Of a stretch of 64,000 nucleotides of DNA, positions 1-8,066 are shown piece by piece; positions within the stretch are counted from its first letter, which is position 1; each line of letters begins with the position of its first letter. The notes under the pieces were generated by a model. That model ran no database searches. It was not told the origin of the DNA and was given only the letters and a program-made list of their open reading frames with translations. This DNA is from Clostridiales bacterium (lineage in GTDB: Bacteria; Bacillota; Clostridia; Clostridiales; Oxobacteraceae), in assembly GCA_030016385.1 (NCBI GenBank), contig JASEJN010000001.1, positions 62,001 through 126,000 of the forward strand, read 5' to 3'. A program made the translations under genes and the position numbers.

Positions 1-88
1 CCAATAAATAGAAAGTGAGGTCAAGGTGGAAATCATGTTCATCAGATTCCGTTATTTAGCTTAAGGAATAACTAAATAAAATAGGGCG

Positions 89-115
89 ATATGCATAAAA
101 TAGCATGTATTTTTT
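89..115 (+). terminator. Possible weak terminator of a gene upstream of the window
   Basis: A six-pair stem (89-94 with 103-108) with an eight-base loop is followed by a run of six T. It could end a transcript that enters from before position 1. The stem is short, so this is tentative. Confidence 0.35.
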
Positions 116-161
116 GTTTTGCCTTATTTCGAAATCTCTGTAATGAACATTCATGTACACT

Positions 162-190
162 TTGATATATTTTATAAATATAAGTATGAA
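162..190 (+). promoter_or_regulatory. Putative sigma-A promoter of the hflX leader
   Basis: TTGATA at 162-167 and TATGAA at 185-190 are separated by 17 bp. A start near 197 would give a leader of about 380 nt before hflX. A perfect hairpin (CTCGTGAC at 193-200 pairing with GTCATGAG at 205-212, one G-U pair) lies at the start of that leader. The -10 match is imperfect. Confidence 0.4.
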
Positions 191-322
191 CGCTCGTGAC
201 TTCAGTCATGAGAAGTTTAAAAGCATAGATATGTTTCCGATATTTATAGTGAGTTGAGTTAGAAGTCCCGATGGGGTAAATTTCAACCGGCGTTATCGGT
301 ATATTTATAATAGTATATAGGA

Positions 323-356
323 CTGCAGATGAGTTACATTCGTTTGCAGCCTTTTT
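323..356 (+). terminator. Terminator-like hairpin in the hflX leader
   Basis: A 12-pair stem containing three G-U pairs (323-334 with 338-349) closes on a three-base loop and is followed by CC and five T. It lies after the putative promoter and before the leader peptide, so it could act as a transcription attenuator for hflX. It could equally end a separate small RNA of about 160 nt. I found no convincing antiterminator. Confidence 0.6.
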
Positions 357-418
357 GTATTGAATTGAGTTGCAGGGATTGTAAAATTAATTTTTAAGTA
401 TTGAGGAGGATTATTAAA

Positions 419-463
419 ATGATTATAAAGTGCGGCGTCCACAGCAAAAAACTAAGGGCTTAA
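419..463 (+). CDS. Putative 14-residue leader peptide upstream of hflX
   Basis: The short ORF encodes MIIKCGVHSKKLRA. It has a near-ideal ribosome binding site, GAGGAGGA at 403-410, eight bases before the ATG, which is stronger than that of many full genes here. Its stop lies directly before a long imperfect hairpin that precedes hflX. Short well-translated ORFs in front of ribosome-rescue and antibiotic-response genes, including hflX homologues in Listeria, are known attenuation devices that sense slow or stalled ribosomes. That this one works so is inference. No homologue of the peptide is recognised. Confidence 0.5.
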   Translation: MIIKCGVHSKKLRA

Positions 464-577
464 CGTGCGGTTCATGACACAGTATTTCATATGGCTGGGA
501 GAAACCTTTAAATATGGGAACGAAAAGTCATGATTCCGTAACGGCAAAAATGGCGATATTTAAAGGAGAGATTAATT
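464..577 (+). promoter_or_regulatory. Alternative RNA pairings that cover the hflX Shine-Dalgarno
   Basis: Two helices can form and they cross each other, so they compete or form a pseudoknot. Helix I pairs TCATGAC (472-478) with GTCATGA (527-533) and is extended by CGG (468-470) with CCG (536-538). Helix II is a perfect 11-bp pairing of CCTTTAAATAT (505-515) with ATATTTAAAGG (556-566). Helix II buries the AAAGG part of the hflX ribosome binding site at 562-570. Leader translation ends at the foot of helix I, so ribosome position could decide which helix forms. Confidence 0.45.
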
Positions 578-1840
578 ATGCAAAAAAAAGAAACTGCGCT
601 TTTAATAGGTGTAAATATAAACAATCAGCCCCGTTTCAAAGAGTCGATGGAGGAGCTGAAAAACCTGGCAGTTGCCTGTGAATTGGAAGTCGTAGGCAGT
701 ATGGAACAAAACTTGAAATCGATAAATCCAGTTTTTTGTATCGGTTCGGGTAAGGTTAAGGAGGTCTCGTCGTTAGCAGATGAGACTGAGGCTGAGGTCT
801 TGATTTTTAACAATGAACTTTCACCGCTCCAATTGCGAAACCTTGAGAAAGAATTGGAATGCAGAGTTATAGACAGGACGTATCTGATATTGGAGATATT
901 TGCAAAACGTGCCAGGACGAGGGAGGCTAAACTTCAGGTTGAAGTGGCCCGCCTTCAGTATATGCTTCCAAGGCTTATAGGATCCAACGAATCCTTGGGA
1001 CGGCAAAGAGGAGGGATTGGCACTAAAAACAGGGGGGCAGGAGAGACAAAACTGGAGACTGACCGGAGAAAAATTCAGGCGAGGATACTTGAACTGAATA
1101 ATGAGCTGGAGCTTTTAGAAAATGAGCATAAAATACAGCGTAAGCTAAGATATGAGTCGGAATTGCCTTCAATTGCGTTGGTAGGCTATACAAATTCAGG
1201 CAAATCGACCATTATGAATGCCATGGTCGATATGTTCAGAAAATCCGAAGCTAAAAAAGTACTAGAAAAGGATATGCTGTTTGCAACACTGGACACTACT
1301 GTCAGAAGGATTACGCTTTCCAATAAAAGGACCTTCCTGTTGGCTGACACTGTTGGTTTTGTAAGCAATCTGCCTCATAACCTGATTAAAGCATTTCGCT
1401 CAACATTGGAAGAAGTGTGTGAAGCGGATTTATTGATCCATGTCGTTGATATTTCAAATCCCCATTATAAGGAGCAGATTGATGTTACCATGAAAACTCT
1501 AAAAGAAATCGGAGCAGAAAACATACCTGTCATATACGCTTACAACAAAATAGACCTTGTTGATTTTGATATTCCTCACGATCGATGCGACTGCGTATAT
1601 ATTTCAGCTAAACTTAAAAAAGGAATGGATAAAATGGTAGATCTGATTTGCAGCAAGGTTTTTAGGGAATATGTGCAGTGCAAAATGCTCATACCTTATG
1701 ACAGGGGAGATATTTTTTCATATCTGAATGAAAATTATGATGTGAAATCTATCGCTTATAAAGACAAAGGGACGTTGATAGACTTAGAATGCAGACAGGT
1801 AGATTATAAAAAATATCAGCAATATGTGAGTACAAATTAG
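578..1840 (+). CDS. hflX: Ribosome-splitting GTPase HflX
   Basis: HflX is a cytoplasmic GTPase that binds the 50S subunit and splits stalled or idle 70S ribosomes, for example after heat shock or antibiotic stress. The 420-residue protein has the usual layout. The N-terminal domain spans about residues 1-110. The linker carries REAKLQVEVARLQY and the glycine-rich GGIGTKNRGAGETKLETDRR stretch near 145-164. The G domain follows, with P-loop GYTNSGKST at 203-211, DTVGF as G3, and NKID as G4. A short C-terminal domain ends the protein. The ATG follows AAAGGAGAG at a good distance. The gene stands alone, ends at a strong terminator, and is preceded by an unusually structured leader that suggests translation-dependent control. 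Housekeeping HflX and the antibiotic-resistance type (HflXr) cannot be told apart by eye. Confidence 0.95.
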   Translation: MQKKETALLIGVNINNQPRFKESMEELKNLAVACELEVVGSMEQNLKSINPVFCIGSGKVKEVSSLADETEAEVLIFNNELSPLQLRNLEKELECRVIDRTYLILEIFAKRARTREAKLQVEVARLQYMLPRLIGSNESLGRQRGGIGTKNRGAGETKLETDRRKIQARILELNNELELLENEHKIQRKLRYESELPSIALVGYTNSGKSTIMNAMVDMFRKSEAKKVLEKDMLFATLDTTVRRITLSNKRTFLLADTVGFVSNLPHNLIKAFRSTLEEVCEADLLIHVVDISNPHYKEQIDVTMKTLKEIGAENIPVIYAYNKIDLVDFDIPHDRCDCVYISAKLKKGMDKMVDLICSKVFREYVQCKMLIPYDRGDIFSYLNENYDVKSIAYKDKGTLIDLECRQVDYKKYQQYVSTN

Positions 1841-1860
1841 CATACGGGTTTAAACATGGC

Positions 1861-1900
1861 AAGATAGGCATAAAATCCATTTTATGCCTATCTTACTTTT
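1861..1900 (+). terminator. Terminator between hflX and the convergent MFS gene
   Basis: A perfect 15-pair stem (1861-1875 with 1880-1894) with a four-base loop is followed by AC and seven T. The right arm overlaps the last codons of the convergent MFS gene, so the hairpin may stop transcripts from both sides. Confidence 0.9.
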
Positions 1901-3090
1901 TTATTGAGCAGCATAAACAGTCCGCCTGTAACAGCAACCGGCACTGTAAAGAAAAATGCTGCGTTCCAACTATACTCTTGAACTATGGCTCCGAAGAGAG
2001 TCGGTCCCACAACAAAGCCGATATTTTGTCCCATGCATATAAGCCCCATGGCGATACCACTTTTTGAGATGTTATCTATTACTTCAGTGGCGGCTGCAAA
2101 AGCACATACAGGCAGTATAGGCGGGATAAAGCCTAATATAATGATAAGAAGTATGAATGAAGATGTTGGTATAAATGGGATAAGTGCAAACAAGCTGGCA
2201 CTTACTATAAGGCATACTCCACCAAGCACACGCCTTGAACCTAGCTTGTCTGATATAATTCCGGCAATCAAAGAAGAAATTGTTCCTAAAAAACAAGTAA
2301 TGCTGACCAGACTCGATGCATACGCCATCTCGATGCTTCGCCTGTCGGAGAGATAAATGGGCAAAAACATCTGTATAATTGCATAGCTTATAACATAGAG
2401 GCCCATAGATATGAATAAATACCATAGGCTCCTGTTTTTAAGGACAGAGAAAGCATAAATATTTTGGGTATCGGATATTGGCATTGGAGATTGTTTTTGA
2501 GAGAAAGCATTTATTTTAAACATTAGCAAAATCCAGATAACAGCAAATATCGCAGTATAAAGTGTGGAAAACCGCCATACGCCTCTCCAGCCCTTAGAGA
2601 TGATAATCTGTGGGGCAAGGTTATATGTAAGAACCTGACCGATACCGATATAGGAAGAAAAAAATCCCATTGCGATACCCCTTCTTCCGGGATTTACGGT
2701 TGTACTGATAATAGAAGGCCCGGCAACGGCTATGAGCGCCATTCCCATTCCTTCGATAATTCGGCTGATTAACAAAAGCGCGAAGGAATCTGAGTATGTG
2801 CCGATTATAGAACCTATCAATAAAGATAGCAGTGATACCAGTATGCATTTCCAGGGGCCGAATTTATGAATCAGCAGACCACCCGGCAATGCTAAAATAA
2901 TACCCGTTAATGAGAACACAGATATAAGCATTCCTAGCTGTGTCTCTCCGATCTTGAAGTACTGCATTAGCTCGGGAGCAATAGGAGAAACCTTGTTAAG
3001 ATTCAATGGTGCGGCGACGGCAGTTAATAGTAAAATAATTAAAACTAATACCATAGGAGTCTTGCTTTTGTTTTCAATTGTTTTGTTCAT
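1888..3090 (-). CDS. MFS transporter
   Basis: This 400-residue membrane protein of the major facilitator superfamily has about twelve hydrophobic segments in two halves. The first half carries the loop LPGGLLIHKFG, the equivalent of the MFS A-motif between helices 2 and 3. Substrate cannot be read from sequence; the general look is that of the nitrate or cyanate (NarK/CynX-like) branch rather than a sugar symporter. It starts five bases after the stop of the AraC-type regulator and its ribosome binding site lies inside the end of that gene, so the two are co-transcribed. Position next to an alpha-galactosidase suggests uptake or efflux of a related compound, but that is inference. Confidence 0.85.
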   Translation of the reverse strand: MNKTIENKSKTPMVLVLIILLLTAVAAPLNLNKVSPIAPELMQYFKIGETQLGMLISVFSLTGIILALPGGLLIHKFGPWKCILVSLLSLLIGSIIGTYSDSFALLLISRIIEGMGMALIAVAGPSIISTTVNPGRRGIAMGFFSSYIGIGQVLTYNLAPQIIISKGWRGVWRFSTLYTAIFAVIWILLMFKINAFSQKQSPMPISDTQNIYAFSVLKNRSLWYLFISMGLYVISYAIIQMFLPIYLSDRRSIEMAYASSLVSITCFLGTISSLIAGIISDKLGSRRVLGGVCLIVSASLFALIPFIPTSSFILLIIILGFIPPILPVCAFAAATEVIDNISKSGIAMGLICMGQNIGFVVGPTLFGAIVQEYSWNAAFFFTVPVAVTGGLFMLLNKKVR

Positions 3091-3095
3091 GATTG

Positions 3096-3941
3096 TTATC
3101 CTTTTCTTAAATTATTATCGCATGTTTTATTTTTATATTGTAAGGGTGTCATAGCTGTTTCTCTTTTAAAAATTCTAAAAAAATAGGATGGATATTTGAA
3201 TCCTACAGAACGAGCGATTTCCTCAACTGACAGGTTTGTAGTTTTAATAAGTTCACAGGCCTTGGCAATCCTGTAGTTGATTATATATTGCTGGGGAGAT
3301 ATATTCGTCTGAAGTTTGAACAGCCTGAAAAGCTGTGAACGGTCGACGCCTATGAAGTCTGCCAGTTCTTGAATTGTCAGATCTCTGGAGTAGTTGCATT
3401 TGACATAGTTTATAGCTTTTTCCACATAATTTGCATTATTATGCTTTGATTTATTCTGAAATTTGTATTGTTTAATCAACTTGGATAAAAATATATAAAG
3501 ATAACCGAGTGTTTCGATTTCCGGACAGTTTGGATCTTTTAATGTATAATACATCTTGCTTAATAGTTCTTTTATTACTTTATCGTCATTATGAAATATT
3601 ATATTATTTGGGCCAAGGTTTGCCATTTCCAGAATTTTTTTGGCCTCCGTGCCGTAAAAACCGATCCAGTAATACTCCCATGGATTTTTCATGGAAGCTT
3701 TATACATGGTGCTTACAGAAGGGCAAATCAAAAATCCGTCTCCTTTTGAAAGTTCATATTTCCTTCCGCCGACATTATATTCCCCGCAGCCGCCGACTAT
3801 ATAATGGATCAGATAATGATCGCGGATTGCATAACCATAAGAATGTCCGGGATTACACTTTTCATGACCACATTGATAAACGTCTAATTCGAAAACAGTC
3901 TGTTCAGTAGAAGAATTCAAGCAATTATCTAGAACTTTCAT
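3096..3941 (-). CDS. AraC-family transcriptional regulator
   Basis: This 281-residue regulator has an N-terminal cupin-like sensing domain (about 1-160) and a C-terminal pair of helix-turn-helix motifs (about 185-275). The second carries the family signature ending in SVGFKYPSYFFRIFKRETAMTPLQY. Such proteins usually activate sugar genes when a sugar binds the cupin domain. It is transcribed away from melA, and the intergenic region contains a perfect 10-bp direct repeat of the sort AraC proteins bind. The likely targets are melA with its ABC importer, and its own operon with the MFS gene. The ATG follows AGGGAG. The inducer is inferred to be an alpha-galactoside such as melibiose or raffinose. 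Confidence 0.9.
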   Translation of the reverse strand: MKVLDNCLNSSTEQTVFELDVYQCGHEKCNPGHSYGYAIRDHYLIHYIVGGCGEYNVGGRKYELSKGDGFLICPSVSTMYKASMKNPWEYYWIGFYGTEAKKILEMANLGPNNIIFHNDDKVIKELLSKMYYTLKDPNCPEIETLGYLYIFLSKLIKQYKFQNKSKHNNANYVEKAINYVKCNYSRDLTIQELADFIGVDRSQLFRLFKLQTNISPQQYIINYRIAKACELIKTTNLSVEEIARSVGFKYPSYFFRIFKRETAMTPLQYKNKTCDNNLRKG

Positions 3942-4030
3942 TTTTTATATCACACTCCCTATGATATGTCTGCAACAATAATATAATTAATTTTAACTCT
4001 GAAAGGTATTTTTTTCAATTCATTTGCAAA

Positions 4031-4090
4031 TTATATGTGATTATATGTGACATTTAAAATATCTAAAATTATTCAACAAGAGTATATAAT
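4031..4090 (+). promoter_or_regulatory. Candidate AraC-type operator and melA promoter
   Basis: TTATATGTGA occurs twice head to tail at 4031-4040 and 4041-4050 with no mismatch. A good -10 box, TATAAT, lies at 4085-4090, but the matching -35 position at 4062-4067 (TCTAAA) is poor. A direct repeat just upstream of a promoter with a weak -35 is what an AraC-type activator site looks like. The regulator gene is divergent and adjacent. Confidence 0.5.
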
Positions 4091-4210
4091 CCTGCAACAT
4101 CTGTTTATAGATTTTGTATCTTATTGCATTTATAATTAAGACATAATAGGTACAAAATTTTGAATATTAAATTATATATACAATTTCTGACAATGGAGGT
4201 TGAACGGATT

Positions 4211-5521
4211 ATGAAAATAACATTTATAGGTGCTGGAAGCACTGTTTTTGCCAAGAATGTACTGGGGGATTGCATACTGACTCCAGAATTTGGAAAGTTC
4301 GATATAGCTCTTTTTGATATCGATAAACAACGCCTTGAAGATTCTAAGAATATGCTTGAAAATATCAATGCAAATGTTAAATCGGGAGCCCGCATTTATG
4401 CGACAATGGATAGAAGGGATGCATTGAAAGACGCCGATTTTGTTGTAAATGCCATTCAGGTTGGAGGATATGACCCGTGTACTATTACGGACTTTGAAGT
4501 CCCTAAAAAATACGGATTAAGGCAGACGATAGCAGATACATTGGGAATAGGCGGGATTTTCAGGGCACTGCGCACAATTCCTGTTATGGAAGGCATTGCA
4601 AAGGATATGGAGGAACTTTGCCCGAATGCATGGTTACTTAATTATGTAAATCCAATGGCCATGATTACCGGCTATATGCAAAGATTTACAGGGGTCAAAA
4701 CTGTCGGCTTATGCCACAGCGTTCAGGCCTGCGTACCTGGTTTGCTTAAAACATTCAAGATGGAGGACAAACTTGAAGGCTGCAAATGGCAGATAGCAGG
4801 TATCAACCATCAGGCATGGCTGCTCAGCATACGCGATAAAAATAATGTCGATCTCTATCCTGAGATAAAGCGCAGAGCAGATAACAATAATGGTGAATAC
4901 GATGATAAACATGACCTTGTAAGGATAGAAATGATGAGAAGATTTGGATATTACATTACCGAATCAAGCGAGCATACATCTGAATATACTCCATATTTTA
5001 TAAAATCAAAATATCCTGAGCTTATTAAAAAATATAATATTCCGCTTGATGAATATCCGAGAAGATGCATTAATCAGATTTCCAACTGGCTGAAAATGCG
5101 TAAAGAGCTGGTGGAGAATAAAAACCTTAAGCACGAAAAGACCAGCGAATTTGCATCTTACATTATGAAAGCCATATATACAGGAGTTCCATATAGAATC
5201 CATGGGAATGTCATAAATAACGGTCTGATAACGAATTTGCCGTTTAATGCCTGCGTCGAAGTTCCCTGCTTAGTCGATGCAAACGGCATATCACCGTGCT
5301 ATGTGGGAAATCTGCCTGAACAGTGTGCGGCGATTAATCGTACGAACATAAATGTACAGTTATTGACCATAGAGGCCGCAAGGACGCGCAAGAAAAAATA
5401 TATTTATATGGCGGCCATGCTTGATCCCCATACGAGCTCCGAGCTCTCGATAGATGATATTCGCTCATTATGCGACGACTTAATAAAAGCACATGGCAAT
5501 TGGCTTCCTGAGTTCAATTAA
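4211..5521 (+). CDS. melA: Alpha-galactosidase, glycoside hydrolase family 4
   Basis: MelA-type GH4 enzymes hydrolyse melibiose and raffinose-type alpha-galactosides in the cytoplasm by an NAD- and manganese-dependent redox mechanism. The 436-residue protein starts with the nucleotide-binding motif KITFIGAGSTVF. It also has the family blocks TIADTLGIGGIFRALRTIP, NYVNPMAM, GLCHSVQ and INHQAW. Cys168 and His200 sit where GH4 enzymes bind the metal. The C-terminal block DPHTSSELSID and the ending GNWLPEF match E. coli MelA as I remember it. I chose the ATG preceded by GGAGGT at 4195-4200. An in-frame ATG 51 bases upstream has no ribosome binding site. Genes for a sugar ABC importer follow at once, so transport and hydrolysis are coupled. 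Confidence 0.93.
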   Translation: MKITFIGAGSTVFAKNVLGDCILTPEFGKFDIALFDIDKQRLEDSKNMLENINANVKSGARIYATMDRRDALKDADFVVNAIQVGGYDPCTITDFEVPKKYGLRQTIADTLGIGGIFRALRTIPVMEGIAKDMEELCPNAWLLNYVNPMAMITGYMQRFTGVKTVGLCHSVQACVPGLLKTFKMEDKLEGCKWQIAGINHQAWLLSIRDKNNVDLYPEIKRRADNNNGEYDDKHDLVRIEMMRRFGYYITESSEHTSEYTPYFIKSKYPELIKKYNIPLDEYPRRCINQISNWLKMRKELVENKNLKHEKTSEFASYIMKAIYTGVPYRIHGNVINNGLITNLPFNACVEVPCLVDANGISPCYVGNLPEQCAAINRTNINVQLLTIEAARTRKKKYIYMAAMLDPHTSSELSIDDIRSLCDDLIKAHGNWLPEFN

Positions 5522-5688
5522 TTTTGTTTATGCAGGTTGGTTACTATGTCAAGAAAAAGTACAGATTAAAATAAGCTAAGTTATCTTCAAATTGTACTAT
5601 TTATATACTACCATCAAGTGTTGCTTGATTATAGTGAGTATGCAGATGCTTGCTAAATTAAATAATAAAAAAATGGGAGGTAGTTTAA

Positions 5689-6969
5689 GTGAGAAATGTT
5701 AAAAAGTTGTTGGTAATGGTTCTTTGTTTGACAATGATCTCAACATATCTTGTTGGATGCAGTAGTTCAGGATCGAAACAAGGATCAGGTGGAAAAACTA
5801 CTATAACCTACGCTATATGGGATAAAAATCAGGAACCTGGTATGAAAGCAATGGCAGATCAGTTTATGAAAGAGAATCCTAATATTATTGTTAAGGTAGA
5901 AGTTACTTCTTGGGAGCAATATTGGACAAAACTTGAAGCTGCTGCAAAGGGCGGCTCCTTACCAGATGTGTTTTGGATGCATTCAAATAATTTTTTAAAG
6001 TATGCTAAGGGCAATATGCTGATGGATCTTACTGAAAAGATCGCTAACAGCAGTTTAGTTAAAAACAGCGATTTTCCTGAAGGACTTGTAAAGCTCTATA
6101 CGTTGAACGGAAAACAATATGCAATTCCTAAAGATTATGATACTATAGGTTTGTGGTACAACAAGAAATTATTTGATGCAAAGGGCATTAAATATCCAGA
6201 TGAAACATGGGATTGGAATAAATTACGAGAAGTTGCAAAGCAGTTAACGGATACTAAGGCCGGAGTTTGGGGCTTTTTATCGCCGGTGGATACCCAGGAA
6301 ATTACCTATGATCTCATGTATCAGAATGGAGGATATCCAATTAGTGATGATAGGACAAAATCTGGCTATGATATGCCTGAATCCATTGCAGCTATTAAAT
6401 TTGCAGTTGATCTTTCATTAGTCGATAAAGTATCACCAAAACAGACTCAATTCACAAATACATCAGCAGCACAATATTTTGAATCAGGTAAGGCTGCTAT
6501 GGGTTACTTTGGATCATGGATGACCAGTGAATTTTTTGCAAATGATTACACTAAAAAGAATTGTGATGTAACAGTTTTACCAAAAGGTGTAAAACGGGCT
6601 TCTATATATAATGGACTTGGTAATGCCATATCGGCAAAGACAAAGCATCCGAATGAAGCTTGGAAGTTTGATGAGTATTTAGGAACAGAAGAAGCAAATA
6701 AGATTCAATCACAATATGGTTCTGCTATACCAGCTTATAAGAATATGACTGAAGGTTGGATAGAGCATTTCAAAGGTTTCAATGTCAAGGCTTATCCTGA
6801 TATGTTAAGTTATGCAGTACTTTTTCCAAATAACTGGGAGGGAATGTCTACATTCTTCCAGCAGGAAACTGATGGTCTTAATGCAATTTATGGTGAAAAG
6901 ACTACGGTTGAACAGGGAGCCAAAGATTTAGCAGCAAAGATGAATGCGGATATAGAAGCTACAAAATAA
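5689..6969 (+). CDS. Sugar ABC transporter substrate-binding lipoprotein
   Basis: This 426-residue family 1 extracellular solute-binding protein starts with GTG after GGGAGG. The first 28 residues form a lipoprotein signal with a hydrophobic core and lipobox LVGC, so the mature protein is anchored by its cysteine to the outer face of the membrane. The body has the usual features of sugar-binding proteins, such as an early TWEQYWTKLEAAAKGGSLPDV-like segment and many aromatic residues. It probably captures alpha-galactosides, given melA just upstream and two permease genes downstream. The substrate is inferred from neighbours only. A strong hairpin separates it from the permease genes, as is common where the binding protein is made in excess. 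Confidence 0.92.
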   Translation: MRNVKKLLVMVLCLTMISTYLVGCSSSGSKQGSGGKTTITYAIWDKNQEPGMKAMADQFMKENPNIIVKVEVTSWEQYWTKLEAAAKGGSLPDVFWMHSNNFLKYAKGNMLMDLTEKIANSSLVKNSDFPEGLVKLYTLNGKQYAIPKDYDTIGLWYNKKLFDAKGIKYPDETWDWNKLREVAKQLTDTKAGVWGFLSPVDTQEITYDLMYQNGGYPISDDRTKSGYDMPESIAAIKFAVDLSLVDKVSPKQTQFTNTSAAQYFESGKAAMGYFGSWMTSEFFANDYTKKNCDVTVLPKGVKRASIYNGLGNAISAKTKHPNEAWKFDEYLGTEEANKIQSQYGSAIPAYKNMTEGWIEHFKGFNVKAYPDMLSYAVLFPNNWEGMSTFFQQETDGLNAIYGEKTTVEQGAKDLAAKMNADIEATK

Positions 6970-6986
6970 TTATACTAAACAAAAAT

Positions 6987-7026
6987 CTTGATAACAGTTG
7001 GCATACTTATACTAACTGTTATCAAG
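6987..7026 (+). terminator. Intra-operon hairpin after the binding-protein gene
   Basis: A perfect 13-pair stem (6987-6999 with 7014-7026) with a 14-base loop lies 17 bases after the binding-protein stop. There is no real T tract. It more likely stabilises the 3' end of the upstream message, or stops part of the transcription, than ends the operon. Confidence 0.6.
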
Positions 7027-7106
7027 GTATTTATAGGGTAAAATTGTTGCTGTATCTCCATCACAGATAGGACTGACCTAAAATTTTTTTGAAAGGAGTA
7101 GGAGAC

Positions 7107-8048
7107 GTGAAAAAATTAGCTACAAAAACAAAAATTAAGCCTGGTTCACAAAAAATGTCTAAACTAAGTAATAATAAAGTAGCGGATTATGCTTGGGGCT
7201 ATTTCATGATTGCTCCCACTATAATTGGTCTAATTATATTGAATGTATGGCCTTTGATTCAAACAGCTTATTTAAGTCTTTGCAAATTTACAGGCTTTGA
7301 TCAGCCGAAGTTTATAGGGTTAGGTAATTTTATAAAATTATTTCATGATAAAGAGGTAATACAGGCTGTTTATAATACTTTAGCTTATACTGTGATTGCA
7401 GTACCCATAGGAGTACTTCTGTCACTGATTATTGCAGTGCTTTTAAATTCGAACATTAAGGGGAAAACTGTTTATAGAACTCTTTATTTTCTGCCTGTTG
7501 TTTCCACTCCTGCTGCGGTAGCAATGGTATGGAAATGGCTGATGAATTATGATTATGGTTTAATAAATTATGTTCTTTCAAAGATAGGTATACATGGTCC
7601 TAACTGGATAAGTGATCCTCACTTTGTGCTTGCTTCTTTAATTATTGTTGGTATCTGGAGTAGTTTGGGGTACAATATGGTTATACTCCTTGCAGGACTT
7701 CAGGAAATTCCTACAACTTATTATGAGGCTGCCAGTATTGACGGTGCAGGTGCGGTAAAAAAGTTTTTCTCCATAACAATTCCGATGGTTTCACCTACTT
7801 TGTTCTTTGTCGTTATAACTACAATGATCAGTTCTTTACAGGTTTTTGACTTGATATTTATGATGATAGGCACATCAAATCCAGCATTGCCTAATGTTCA
7901 ATCATTGGTTTTTCTTTTTTATAAATATTCATTTATGATTTACAATAAAGGATATGGTTCAGCTATTGCAATATTGTTATTTATAATCATAATGATATTC
8001 ACATTGATTCAATTAAAATATCAGAAAAAATGGGTTCACTATGAATAA
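7107..8048 (+). CDS. Sugar ABC transporter permease, MalF/UgpA type
   Basis: This 313-residue inner-membrane permease has about six transmembrane helices after a charged N-terminus. The cytoplasmic EAA loop that docks the ATPase is visible as YYEAASIDGAGAVKKFFSITIPM. I place the start at GTG after AAAGGAG; a TTG 18 bases upstream lies within the ribosome binding site and is unlikely. It forms a heterodimer with the next permease and receives sugar from the lipoprotein encoded upstream. No ATPase gene is present in the operon, so a shared MsmX-like ATPase encoded elsewhere must energise it. The sugar is inferred to be an alpha-galactoside from the neighbouring melA. Confidence 0.92.
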   Translation: MKKLATKTKIKPGSQKMSKLSNNKVADYAWGYFMIAPTIIGLIILNVWPLIQTAYLSLCKFTGFDQPKFIGLGNFIKLFHDKEVIQAVYNTLAYTVIAVPIGVLLSLIIAVLLNSNIKGKTVYRTLYFLPVVSTPAAVAMVWKWLMNYDYGLINYVLSKIGIHGPNWISDPHFVLASLIIVGIWSSLGYNMVILLAGLQEIPTTYYEAASIDGAGAVKKFFSITIPMVSPTLFFVVITTMISSLQVFDLIFMMIGTSNPALPNVQSLVFLFYKYSFMIYNKGYGSAIAILLFIIIMIFTLIQLKYQKKWVHYE

Positions 8049-8066
8049 AGTATGGAAGGTGAAATA

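Noticed and set aside
464..545. Remnant of a group II intron (a GTGCGGTTC string in the hflX leader)
   Set aside because: The string is short, the rest of domain V is missing, and no reverse transcriptase is near.
4031..4050. CRISPR or longer tandem array
   Set aside because: Only two units of 10 bp exist, with no spacers or cas genes. It fits an operator better.
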